The position numbers and the translations under genes are program-made. A stretch of 64,000 nucleotides of DNA from Nocardioides sp. YIM 152315. GTDB taxonomy: Bacteria > Actinomycetota > Actinomycetes > Propionibacteriales > Nocardioidaceae. How positions within the stretch are numbered: position 1 is the stretch's first letter; the number at the start of each line of letters is the position of its first letter. The notes beneath the pieces are model-generated. The model was not told where the DNA came from. It did not search any database and saw only the letters and a program-made list of their open reading frames with translations. The DNA lies in the NCBI RefSeq assembly GCF_029210375.1, contig NZ_JARGER010000037.1, forward strand, positions 62,001-126,000, read 5' to 3'. Below, in pieces: positions 39,759 to 48,227 of this stretch.

Positions 39759-42078
39759 CACGTCACGCCGCCGATCACCGCGCGCCGACTGGCTGCGCCG
39801 CGTCGGCGTCGGCGCCTACTTCGCAGCCGCGACACTGGCCTTCGGCTGGCCGGCGCTGCTGGGCAGGGCATCGTCCGTCGTCCCCAGCATGCAGGCGCGT
39901 CTGTGGCCCTGGCGAGGCGACCTGGACCCGTCGACGTTGCCGCCGCTCGGTCTCCAGCTCGACGGTGCCGTGTCGTCCTACCCGTGGTCGCAGACGTTCC
40001 ACGAGGCGATTCGTCACCTGGAGCTGCCGTTCTGGGACTGGCACAGCTTCCTGGGCGGCTACGATCTGGCGAGCAACGGCGTCGCCGGCGCCTTCTACCC
40101 GGTGCACTGGGTCGTCTGGATGCTCTTCGACCCGCTGACGGGCCACACCGCCTACATGCTCCTGCACCTGTGGCTGGGTGGACTGGCGATGTACCTGCTG
40201 CTGCGCCACTGGCACCTGGGCGGTCCCGCAGGGCTGGTGGGCGGCACCTGCTGGATGATGTGCTCCTACAACGTCGCGTGGCTCCAGGCGGAGATGATGA
40301 CGCCGATCCTCGTCGTCACGCCCCTCGTCTTCTGGGCGCTGAGCGCGGTCGTCAAGCAGCCGGACTGGCCGCGGGTGATGGTCGGCTCGGCAGCCGTCGC
40401 CCTGGCGCTGGTGGCGGGCAACATCGTGGTGTTCCTCGTCGTGCTCTGGGTGGCCGGCCTCGCAGCAGCGCTCCGCGCGGCGCTGCAGGCAGCATCGTCG
40501 CGCGACTGGCGAGCCGTGCTCCGGCCGTGGGGTGCGCTGGTGGGCGTCGGGCTCGGCGGTCTCGCGCTGTCGGCCGTGGTCACCCTTCCGACGCTGCACA
40601 ACCTGCTGACCCTCGGTCGGGTCACGGCATCGCGCGCCGAGTCGCTCCCGCCGCGAGTCGCGCTCGACGACGTCGCGGCGCAGTGGTGGAGCGCTCCACC
40701 TGCCGAGAGCTCGCTGGTGCTCTTCAGCCTCTTCTGGTGTGGCCGGGTGGCGCTCGTGCTGGCCGCGATCGGGCTGTCGCGGCGCGGTCGTCTCCGCTGG
40801 ATGGCGCTCGCACTGGTTTTGCTCTTCGGCGCCCTGCCGTACGTCCCGGAGCTGGTGACGCTCAGCTGGTTCACCATCCCACCCGTGCGTGCCGTCTCGG
40901 GGTTCGGCCGGCTGGCGTTCCTCGCCGCGTTCGGCCTCGCGATCCTGGCCGCCCTCGGCACCAGCCAGCTGGCACGCATCGTCTCGAGCCGCGCTGGCGC
41001 GCGCCCGCGCGCGTCGACTGCACGGTGGGCTCTCGGGCTCGCTCTGGGGGTGCTCGTCGTCGCCGAGATGATCCCCTTCGCGCGAGCGTCGAACCCTCCC
41101 TGGAAGAGCTACTCGGCGGCGTCGCTCTACCCGGCGACCGAGATCCACCAGGCGCTCGCCGAGTTCGACAGGACCAGCCCGTGGCCGGCACTGGTGCTCC
41201 CGATCAGCGGAGTCGGCGATCCGCAGGTCCCCTTCAGCGGCAACTCGTTCTGGGGGGCGACCGCGCACAGCGGCGACATCGACTCGGTCGGCGGATACGA
41301 CAGCGCCGTGCCCCGCCGAGCCGCGGCCGTGACGCGACTGATGCAGGGCACTCCTGCGGCGGAGGCGTGGAAACCGTACGGCGGCGCGCTCCTGCCGACG
41401 TTCTCACCCGAGTGGAGCCGGATCGACCTGGCCGGCCAACTGGGAATCACCCACCTCTACACGCCACCGGACGTGGACCTCTCGGTCTCGGCGTACAGCG
41501 GGGCGAACGCGCAGCTGCGGCGCGTCGTCTCCGGACCCCACGGCACCCTGTGGCGGGTCGACGGCACGAGTCGAGGACCGAGACTGGTCGACGACGCGGT
41601 GCTCGTGCCGGGGCCGGGCGACGCCCTGGCCCGGGTGGCCACCCACGACCCGCAGAGCAGCGCGACCGTCGTGCTCGAGTCACGGGACGGGGACGAGGCG
41701 CCGCCGAAGGCCCCGCCGGCCGCCGCGGACAGCCCGGGCTCGGTGCACGAGACCCTCCGGGAGACCAACAGCGCCCACGTCGAGGTCACCGCGGAGCGCG
41801 CGGCGTGGCTGGTGATGCCCATCGGGTTCGCCGACGGATGGCACGCCGAGATCGACGGACACCCGACGAGCGTTCGACCGGCCGACTTCGCCTACTCGGC
41901 GGTGCGCGTGCCGGAGGGCGACCACCGGGTCACGTTCAGCTACCGCCCTCCGCTCCAGGTCCCCGGCCTGGTGTTGACGTGCGCTTGGGTAGCGTTCGCG
42001 ACCGGACTGCTCATCCGATCAGGGATCCGGCGACGGAGCCTTCCAGCAGAACAGGAGAGTCATGCCGCGCGGACCTGA
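39745..42078 (+). CDS. YfhO-like multi-pass membrane protein (second of a pair)
   Basis: 777 residues, paralogous to the preceding gene: both share LRxxxxxFAAATLxxxWPxLxGR, a SSYPWSQTFHEAIRHLELPFW loop (first gene SSYPWSALAQRT), the conserved VKQP motif after TM5, and AWLVMPIGFADGWHAEIDGH near the end. About twelve TM helices, then an extracellular domain and a final helix. Probably a lipid-linked-sugar-dependent GT-C type transferase. Tandem duplication followed by divergence is the simplest origin. Confidence 0.8.
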   Translation: MPTADTSRRRSPRADWLRRVGVGAYFAAATLAFGWPALLGRASSVVPSMQARLWPWRGDLDPSTLPPLGLQLDGAVSSYPWSQTFHEAIRHLELPFWDWHSFLGGYDLASNGVAGAFYPVHWVVWMLFDPLTGHTAYMLLHLWLGGLAMYLLLRHWHLGGPAGLVGGTCWMMCSYNVAWLQAEMMTPILVVTPLVFWALSAVVKQPDWPRVMVGSAAVALALVAGNIVVFLVVLWVAGLAAALRAALQAASSRDWRAVLRPWGALVGVGLGGLALSAVVTLPTLHNLLTLGRVTASRAESLPPRVALDDVAAQWWSAPPAESSLVLFSLFWCGRVALVLAAIGLSRRGRLRWMALALVLLFGALPYVPELVTLSWFTIPPVRAVSGFGRLAFLAAFGLAILAALGTSQLARIVSSRAGARPRASTARWALGLALGVLVVAEMIPFARASNPPWKSYSAASLYPATEIHQALAEFDRTSPWPALVLPISGVGDPQVPFSGNSFWGATAHSGDIDSVGGYDSAVPRRAAAVTRLMQGTPAAEAWKPYGGALLPTFSPEWSRIDLAGQLGITHLYTPPDVDLSVSAYSGANAQLRRVVSGPHGTLWRVDGTSRGPRLVDDAVLVPGPGDALARVATHDPQSSATVVLESRDGDEAPPKAPPAAADSPGSVHETLRETNSAHVEVTAERAAWLVMPIGFADGWHAEIDGHPTSVRPADFAYSAVRVPEGDHRVTFSYRPPLQVPGLVLTCAWVAFATGLLIRSGIRRRSLPAEQESHAART

Positions 42079-43420
42079 GCTCGTCGGACAAGTGCTGGGT
42101 CGCTGGGGCGGTCTGACTCCACGTCGGACCATGGTCATCTCCGGCGTCCTGGTCTTCCTCGCGCTGATGTTGATGCGGGATCCGGCGCCGGTGTTCGTCT
42201 ACGACGCGGGCCAGTACTGGCTCGGGTCCGAGCTCGTCGCCGATGGGCGCGATCCGTGGCTCAAGATGGGACTCAACGTCCGGGGGGTCCTCTCCGCCTT
42301 CGTGTACCTGCCCGCCGCCCTCGCGGTGAAGGGGCTCGGGGTGTCCGCCGGGACCGCGGTGTTGGTGCAGAACGCAGTCATGATCGCCGTCCTCGGTGCG
42401 GTCGTGCTTCCCTGCCTGGCGGGGAGGGTCGTCGCGCTCCGGAGTCGGCACGTCCTGCTGAGCGCGGCGCTGAGCGCGCTCGTGCTCAGCGGGTTCGCCC
42501 CCTACCCGCTCATGGACCTGGTGGCTGGCGCCCTGGTCCTGTCGGGCGTGCTGCTCGCCGATGCTCAGCGGTGGTACGTGCAGGTCGTCGGCGCGCTCTG
42601 CCTCGGTGCTGCCGTCAACCTGCGCCCCGCGCATCTCGCGACCGTCGTGCTCGTCGTCCTGGTCGTGCTGGTCGTACGTCGGCTCCGGGTGATCCCGGTC
42701 GCGATGGGCGTCCTGCTGGCTCTCCTGCCGCAAGCGCTCTACCTGCGCCGTCACGACTATCCGGCCGGGCTGATGCCCCCGGACTCCTTCCTCATCACCC
42801 AGATCCAGGTCGGCTACGGCGCATACGGCGTGCGCTACGACACGGTCGCCTACTCGAACGTCGACCCGCGGCAGTGGTACTGCGACCCCTCGATGGCCCG
42901 AGCGGTCGACGGCGACCTGCCGACGACCGCCCGCGGTCTCTTCGGCACGTTCGTCGGCCAGCTCCCCGACTCGGCCTCGTTCGCGATCGACAAGGTCGTC
43001 GCGGCCCTCCAGTGGAACTGGGCGACACCGTACGCACCAGCGGGAACCCCGGGCTGGACCGCTCTCGGTCTCGCCGTTCTCCTCGTCACCGTCGTCGGCG
43101 TGGTCGGACTCGTGGTCCTGTGGCCCCGAGCAGGTCGGTCGGTGGTCGCGCCGTGCCTGGTCGCGACCGTCGTCGGCACCGCGGTCACCCTCGTCGGATC
43201 CGCTCCCGAGACGCGTTTCGCGCTGCCGATCGTGCTCGTGGGCATCGTGGGGTGGACCATCCTCTTCGGCAACGTCGGGCGCGCGAGCCGCCGGCGGTTG
43301 ACCGTCCTCGGTGCCTCGGCCGCGGTCGTCTTCGTGGCGATCCTGGGCCTGGCCGTGCTCGCGACCGGTCACCCCGCGGAGCCCGGCGACGTCACCGCCG
43401 CCACGTGCGGGGAGTCCTGA
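42062..43420 (+). CDS. Polytopic membrane protein, GT-C / GT87-like
   Basis: 452 residues with roughly ten hydrophobic segments. The first periplasmic loop VYDAGQYWLGSELVADGRDP has an Asp followed by a GRDPW motif, similar to polyprenyl-phosphate mannosyltransferases of the GT87 group. A 105-residue external loop (MPPDSFLITQIQVGYGAYG, DPRQWYCDPSMA) follows TM7. ATG 42062 has CAGGAGAG ten bases upstream and overlaps the previous gene by 17 bases. Family assignment is by layout and is tentative. Confidence 0.65.
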   Translation: MPRGPELVGQVLGRWGGLTPRRTMVISGVLVFLALMLMRDPAPVFVYDAGQYWLGSELVADGRDPWLKMGLNVRGVLSAFVYLPAALAVKGLGVSAGTAVLVQNAVMIAVLGAVVLPCLAGRVVALRSRHVLLSAALSALVLSGFAPYPLMDLVAGALVLSGVLLADAQRWYVQVVGALCLGAAVNLRPAHLATVVLVVLVVLVVRRLRVIPVAMGVLLALLPQALYLRRHDYPAGLMPPDSFLITQIQVGYGAYGVRYDTVAYSNVDPRQWYCDPSMARAVDGDLPTTARGLFGTFVGQLPDSASFAIDKVVAALQWNWATPYAPAGTPGWTALGLAVLLVTVVGVVGLVVLWPRAGRSVVAPCLVATVVGTAVTLVGSAPETRFALPIVLVGIVGWTILFGNVGRASRRRLTVLGASAAVVFVAILGLAVLATGHPAEPGDVTAATCGES

Positions 43421-43442
43421 GGCAGCGGACGCCTGCGCCTCG

Positions 43443-43448
43443 TACACT
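43443..43448 (+). promoter_or_regulatory. -10 box TACACT between membrane protein and GT2 genes
   Basis: In the 62-base gap before the TTG-started glycosyltransferase gene; transcription would start near 43455, leaving a short leader with AGGAG. Suggests that the last two plus-strand genes of the locus form a separate transcript. Confidence 0.4.
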
Positions 43449-43482
43449 CGTCAGCCTCGCCGGCCAGTCACCAGGAGTCCCG

Positions 43483-44397
43483 TTGACGACCAACCCACCC
43501 GCACCGGTGTCGGTGTCGGCACTCACGGTCCTCTTCGGCAACACCGTGGATGCCATGGCGCGCACCATCCGGGCCTTCGACAACGCGGCCCGGGTCGGCG
43601 CCGAGACCGGCAGGATCAGCCGGCTCGAGCTCGCCTACGGCGACGCGTCCCCGCAGCCGGTCGTGTCCGCAGACGAGCTCGCGGAGCTCCGGCAAGACGT
43701 CGAGCGGCTGGCGGTGACCTACACGTTCTTCGGCGAGAATACCGGCACCTCACGCGGCCAGAACCGGCTGGCCCGGGCGACCGACTCGGACTTCGTGCTG
43801 ATCTGCAACCCGGACGTGATCCCGGACGGTCGCGCGCTGTGCCGCATGCTCGAGGTCTTCGCCTCCGACCCCGACGTGGGGCTGGTCGAGGCCAAGCAGC
43901 TGCCGGTCGAGCACCCCAAGGACTACGACCGGGCGACCGGGGAGACCTCGTGGGGGTCGGGGGCGTTCTCCCTGGTGCGGCGCGCGGCGTTCGAGCAGGT
44001 GGGCGGCTTCGACGAGGACACGTTCTTCCTCTACTGCGATGACGTCGACCTGTCCTGGAGGCTGCGGGAGGCCGGACACCGGGTCGTCCACCAGCCGGCG
44101 GCAGTCGTCTTCCACGACAAGCAGCTGACCGCGGGCGGCGAATGGATGCCGACCGAGGCGGAGCTCTACTACTCGGCCGAGGCGGCCCTGCTCCTGGCTC
44201 ACAAGTGGTCGCGAGACGACATCCTCGACGACGTCATGCGGCAGCTCGAGAGCTCTCCTCAGGAGATCCACGGCCAGGCCGTCGCCGCCTTCCGGGAGCG
44301 GCGCGACACCGGGACGTTGGCCGCCAGGCACGACCCCGAGCACCGCGTCGGCCAGTTCGTCGCGGGCAACTACGCACCCCACAGGTTCGCGCTGTGA
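43483..44397 (+). CDS. Family 2 glycosyltransferase (rhamnosyltransferase-like)
   Basis: 304 residues. GT-A features: VLFGNTVDAMARTIRAFDNA, YTFFGENTGTSRGQNRLARA, SDFVLICNPDVIPDGRALC (NPD as DxD-like motif), GSGAFSLVRRAAFEQVGGFD and FFLYCDDVDLSWRLREAGH. The C-terminal helical part (ELYYSAEAALLLAHKWSRDD) resembles galactofuranosyl/rhamnosyl transferases. The start is TTG 43483, supported by AGGAG five bases upstream; the only other in-frame choice loses the first beta strand. Overlaps the next gene (GTGA). Confidence 0.88.
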   Translation: MTTNPPAPVSVSALTVLFGNTVDAMARTIRAFDNAARVGAETGRISRLELAYGDASPQPVVSADELAELRQDVERLAVTYTFFGENTGTSRGQNRLARATDSDFVLICNPDVIPDGRALCRMLEVFASDPDVGLVEAKQLPVEHPKDYDRATGETSWGSGAFSLVRRAAFEQVGGFDEDTFFLYCDDVDLSWRLREAGHRVVHQPAAVVFHDKQLTAGGEWMPTEAELYYSAEAALLLAHKWSRDDILDDVMRQLESSPQEIHGQAVAAFRERRDTGTLAARHDPEHRVGQFVAGNYAPHRFAL

Positions 44398-46202
44398 CCC
44401 GGCACAAGTACGACAACCAGGTCGGTCCCGACAACGCATACGGCCACACCCTCGAGCTGCTGCACCGCCACGTCGAGACCGGCAGCGGCCGTGTGCACCT
44501 CGACCTGGCGAGTGGGCTCTCCCCGATCGCCCCCCACGTGGAGAACGACCTGGGTCTCGTCTATGTCGGACTCGACTACGACGAGGCGTCGGTCGAGGCC
44601 GTGCGCTCCCGGGGGTTCGAGGCCCACACGATCGATCTCAACTCGCCGGACGTGCTCGACGCGTTGACGGCCGTGCTGGGCGAGCGGCCGCTCGCGTCCA
44701 TCACGATGCTCGACGGCCTCGAGCACCTCGTGACCGGCGAGCATGCCCTGGCGGCGATCGCGGGACTGCTGCACGACCACCACGCGACCGGCGTCCTCAG
44801 TGTGCCGAACGTGACCCACCGCGACCTGGCGGCCAAGCTGCTGCTCGGGCAGTGGGACTACACGGAGACGGGGTTGCTCGACCGCACCCACGTGCGTCTC
44901 TACAGCCCGCCGGGCCTGACCTCGGCGCTCGCCGAGGTCGGTCTCCGGGTGGCGGAGACCTACGACGTCGTCCTGGAGTGGAGCGACCAGCACTTCCCCG
45001 CAGACCACGCCGCCTTGAGCGAGGCCACTCCCGTGGGGCAGTGGATCCGCGGCCTCCGCGACGGAGTCGACGGGCACGCTCTCACCAACCAGTTCATCTG
45101 GGCCGTCGAACCGGACGCCCCGGTCGAGCCCGGCGTCGCCGAGGGCGCCGTCGAGAGCGCGGTCGAGGCGGCGGTCGAGGCGGCGGAGTCGCCGCCGTTC
45201 CTCGGCGTGGTGCTCCGCGCCGACGGCAGCAGCGCGCAGGCGCTCCGCGAGTCGCTCCTGTGCCTGTCGGCTCAGTCCGTCGACGACCTCGAGGTCGTCG
45301 TGGTCGCGGTGGGCGTGCCCGATGGCGGACTCGCCGCGATCGAGGAGGTGCTCGCCGACCAGCCGACGCACCTGGCCCGGAGGATCCGTCTGACGGTCGC
45401 CGACGCCGAGACCGAGGGTGCTGCCTACAACCTCGGACTCTCGTCGGTCCGCGCTCGCTACGCCGCCGCCTTCGACGCCGGGGACCTGGTCTTCGGCGGC
45501 TGGCTGACCAGCTTCCAGGACGCCCAGCTGGAGTGGGTCGACCGGGTCATGCGTGCCCCGGCGGTGGTCCAGGAGCACGCCGTCGTCGAGGTCCGCGGCC
45601 AGTCCGCCATCCGCGCCGAGGACTCGCCCCGCGCCGAGCCTCCGATCGGCTTCTCCCTCTGGCAGCACGCGACCGAGAACCTGTCACCCGCCCAGAGCTG
45701 GATCTGGCCGACGGCACTGCACCGCGACTTCGGGCTGCGCTACGACCCCTCGCTGTCGACGGGAGCGGCCTGGGAGATGCTCGTCAGGTGCGCTCAGCTG
45801 GCCGGCGTCTCGGAGATCCCCGGCATCACGAGCCTGCACCGCGTCTGGTCGTCCCGAGCGTCTTCGGCTGCAGCGGGCTCGCTCGACGAAGCGGCGCGCC
45901 GCGCCCTCACGAGCCGGCCGCTGCTGTTGCCGGCCGGCGAGGCGGCCCGCTTCCGTGACGGCGTGCCGGAGGGCGGCTCAGCCTCTGCGCTGCGCGAGCA
46001 GCTGGAGGCCAGGACCGAGGAGCTCCGACTCACGCATGCGCACGTGGGCAACCTCGAGGCCATCATCTCGTCCCTCGAGCGCAAGCTGGCCGCCGCCGAG
46101 GACAGTCACCGCGAGCAGGTGGCCCGGCTGCGCGCCAAGCTGAAGAAGGCGCGCGAGGCCGGTGCCCCGCGGCCTCGCCGAGGGAGACGCACCGACGGCT
46201 GA
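44394..46202 (+). CDS. Methyltransferase–glycosyltransferase-like hybrid with coiled-coil tail
   Basis: 602 residues in three parts. Residues 1-235: class I SAM methyltransferase (HLDLASGLSPIAPHVENDLG, YVGLDYDEASVEAVRSRGF, SITMLDGLEHLVTGEHALAA, VLSVPNVTHRDLAAKLLLGQ). Residues 236-270: Ala/Glu/Val linker encoded by a 12-bp tandem repeat. Residues 270-500: degenerate GT2-like domain (SLLCLSAQSVDDLEVVVVAV, TVADAETEGAAYNLGLSSVR) with no clear DxD. Residues 525-602: coiled coil with a Lys/Arg-rich end. Domain order is like multi-domain O-antigen polymer-modifying proteins. Coupled to the GT2 gene upstream. Confidence 0.78.
   Translation: MTRHKYDNQVGPDNAYGHTLELLHRHVETGSGRVHLDLASGLSPIAPHVENDLGLVYVGLDYDEASVEAVRSRGFEAHTIDLNSPDVLDALTAVLGERPLASITMLDGLEHLVTGEHALAAIAGLLHDHHATGVLSVPNVTHRDLAAKLLLGQWDYTETGLLDRTHVRLYSPPGLTSALAEVGLRVAETYDVVLEWSDQHFPADHAALSEATPVGQWIRGLRDGVDGHALTNQFIWAVEPDAPVEPGVAEGAVESAVEAAVEAAESPPFLGVVLRADGSSAQALRESLLCLSAQSVDDLEVVVVAVGVPDGGLAAIEEVLADQPTHLARRIRLTVADAETEGAAYNLGLSSVRARYAAAFDAGDLVFGGWLTSFQDAQLEWVDRVMRAPAVVQEHAVVEVRGQSAIRAEDSPRAEPPIGFSLWQHATENLSPAQSWIWPTALHRDFGLRYDPSLSTGAAWEMLVRCAQLAGVSEIPGITSLHRVWSSRASSAAAGSLDEAARRALTSRPLLLPAGEAARFRDGVPEGGSASALREQLEARTEELRLTHAHVGNLEAIISSLERKLAAAEDSHREQVARLRAKLKKAREAGAPRPRRGRRTDG
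45143..45190 (+). repeat. 12-bp coding tandem repeat in interdomain linker
   Basis: Units around GCGGTCGAGGCG, two exact and flanking near-copies, encode VESAVEAAVEAAE between the methyltransferase and glycosyltransferase-like domains. The repeat keeps frame, so linker length can vary. Confidence 0.7.
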
Positions 46203-46226
46203 CCGGGACCCAGCCTCACCTCGACG

Positions 46227-48152
46227 CTAATGGCGAGTCGGCCTGCTCCTGCCACGGGGAGCGGCCGCCGGTCGCCGCTGCAGCGTCGCGATCAGTCCGC
46301 GAAGCTGCCGGGGGCTCATCGCGAACACCGAAGGGTGCTCTGCCCGGGTGCCGGTCACCTGCAGGAGGTCGTCTGCCTCCCGCATGAGGCGCTGGCGGCG
46401 CTTGAACCGCGTCTTCTGCTTCTCCAGCTGACGAGTCAGCCTCTTCGCGGAACGCGTCGCCTCCTCGGCGCGCTTGGTGGCACGGGCAAGCCGTTCCTTG
46501 GTCAGCTGCCACGACGCCATGGTGCGTTCGTGCGAGGACCCCACCTCATGGAGCTGGAGGATGATCTGGTGCTGGGAGGTGGCCAGCTCCACTGCCTCGC
46601 GTCTCCACTTGTCGGTGACTTCACGGATCCGAGCAGTCGACTCGGGCGGGAGGATCAGGACCGTCTGATCCAACTTGGCCAGGACGCGCTCCCGGGCGTC
46701 GTCCCACTCGTCCGAGCTGTGCAGCTCGCGCGACGACGCCCGCTCCAGCCACCAGCGATAGATGCTCGTGACCTCCGTCGACGAGTGCGCCCCGACGAGA
46801 CCAGCAGCCCGCAGGAGGAAGTCCCAGTCCTCGTTGGCGGGGAGCGACTCGTCGAACCTCATCCCGAGGTCGTGGAACAGGCCACGTGGGAAGGCGACCG
46901 ACATGCACGGTGTGTGGTTCACCCGCAGGTGGTCCGCGAGGTCGAACGTGTCTGCCCACGCGGCAAAGGCGTTGCCCACCGGAACCGCGCAGAGCTGGTC
47001 GTGCCCGTCGAGGGGAATGACGTCCTGCCGCACCGTCGTCGCCCGCAACAGCCTCCCGGGCCGCTGTCGTTCGAGCGCCGCGAAGGTCTCGACCCAGTGC
47101 GCGAGGACCGTGTCGTCGTCGTCGAGCATCACGATGTAGCGACCTCGCGCCGCGTCGAATCCCTCGTTGAGCGGGGACGACCGACCCGGGCGCTGCACCT
47201 CGATGGTGCGGACGCGCTCCTGGAGCCACGGGGGCTGCGACTCCACGACGCGCCGCACGTCGGCACGCCCGTCGTCGTCCACCCGGTGGCACGCCAGGAC
47301 GACCTCGAAGTCCCGGTTGGTCTGACCCGACAGGCAGGTCAGCACGTCCTCGAGACACTGCGACCGGGTGCCCTGGGTGCGGGTCACGATGCTGAGGAAC
47401 GGGCGATCCGCCGCACCGGGATCCTCGGGGCCGGTCCATGGAAGTCCGACGGATCGCAGGAGCCCCCCGAGCGAGGTGTCGGCGAGGGCGCCGGGGTGGG
47501 AGTACGACGGGGGCTCGAACGCGTCGGCGGCCATGGGGCCCACCAAGCCGTCGGGGGCTCCCTCACTGTCGACGCCGACCGGCAGGAAGACGGTGGCGGT
47601 CGTGGCCACGACGACGTGCCTGCCCGAGGCGTCCGCCCAGGCGGCCACCGCGGCACCGCGCCCGTCGGCGACGGGGACACGCCAGAGCGGCCCGAGCTCG
47701 GGCAGCAGGGTTGCCTCGACCAGGCAGCACGCCGCCGACACGCGCAGCGTGGGTGCGAGCCTCAGGAGCCGTTGCACGATCTGATCGTGTCCGTGTGGGT
47801 CACCCGGCTCCGCCGGCAGATCCTCCTCGTGGTCATCGACGACGCGCGTCGTCTCCACCGGGAGGACGCGGGCGTCCACCACGACCTCCGGGGAGTCCCC
47901 ACGGGTCGCGGTCAGCCGACCCACCGGGTCCGGCCCGGGAACCCACCTGGCGTCGGCGACCACCGCCAGGTCACCGACGCCGAGATCCCGCGCAGGGGCG
48001 TCGGACCACCAGTCGCGACTCCCGTCGACCACCACGACCTCGGCGGCGCCGACCCCGCCGACGGCCGCGTGCCAGGCGTCGACAGCAGCCCCCTCGAGCT
48101 CTTCCTGCGGATCGCCGACGAGAAAGACGACGGTACGTGGAGGGGCAGGCAA
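46227..48152 (-). CDS. Large GT2-type glycosyltransferase with basic coiled-coil tail
   Basis: 641 residues. Residues 1-235 resemble a degenerate N-terminal domain without a named family. Residues 245-480 form a GT-A domain (FLSIVTRTQGTRSQCLEDVL, SSPLNEGFDAARGRYIVML followed by DDDD as the metal motif, FDESLPANEDWDFLLRAAGL). Residues 525-600 are a coiled coil ending in very basic segments (EKQKTRFKRRQRLM). The tail and domain size mirror the convergent methyltransferase hybrid, suggesting the two associate. The start is TTG 48152; no ATG/GTG fits nearby, and TAGGGT about 50 bases upstream gives a short leader with GGAAGG. Confidence 0.8.
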   Translation of the reverse strand: MPAPPRTVVFLVGDPQEELEGAAVDAWHAAVGGVGAAEVVVVDGSRDWWSDAPARDLGVGDLAVVADARWVPGPDPVGRLTATRGDSPEVVVDARVLPVETTRVVDDHEEDLPAEPGDPHGHDQIVQRLLRLAPTLRVSAACCLVEATLLPELGPLWRVPVADGRGAAVAAWADASGRHVVVATTATVFLPVGVDSEGAPDGLVGPMAADAFEPPSYSHPGALADTSLGGLLRSVGLPWTGPEDPGAADRPFLSIVTRTQGTRSQCLEDVLTCLSGQTNRDFEVVLACHRVDDDGRADVRRVVESQPPWLQERVRTIEVQRPGRSSPLNEGFDAARGRYIVMLDDDDTVLAHWVETFAALERQRPGRLLRATTVRQDVIPLDGHDQLCAVPVGNAFAAWADTFDLADHLRVNHTPCMSVAFPRGLFHDLGMRFDESLPANEDWDFLLRAAGLVGAHSSTEVTSIYRWWLERASSRELHSSDEWDDARERVLAKLDQTVLILPPESTARIREVTDKWRREAVELATSQHQIILQLHEVGSSHERTMASWQLTKERLARATKRAEEATRSAKRLTRQLEKQKTRFKRRQRLMREADDLLQVTGTRAEHPSVFAMSPRQLRGLIATLQRRPAAAPRGRSRPTRH

Positions 48153-48227
48153 TGCAGGACGACCTTCCGCTAGGAGCCTCGGCAGGGAACACCCTAGGTC
48201 AGGCGGCGCCCCGTCGCCGTGCGGACC

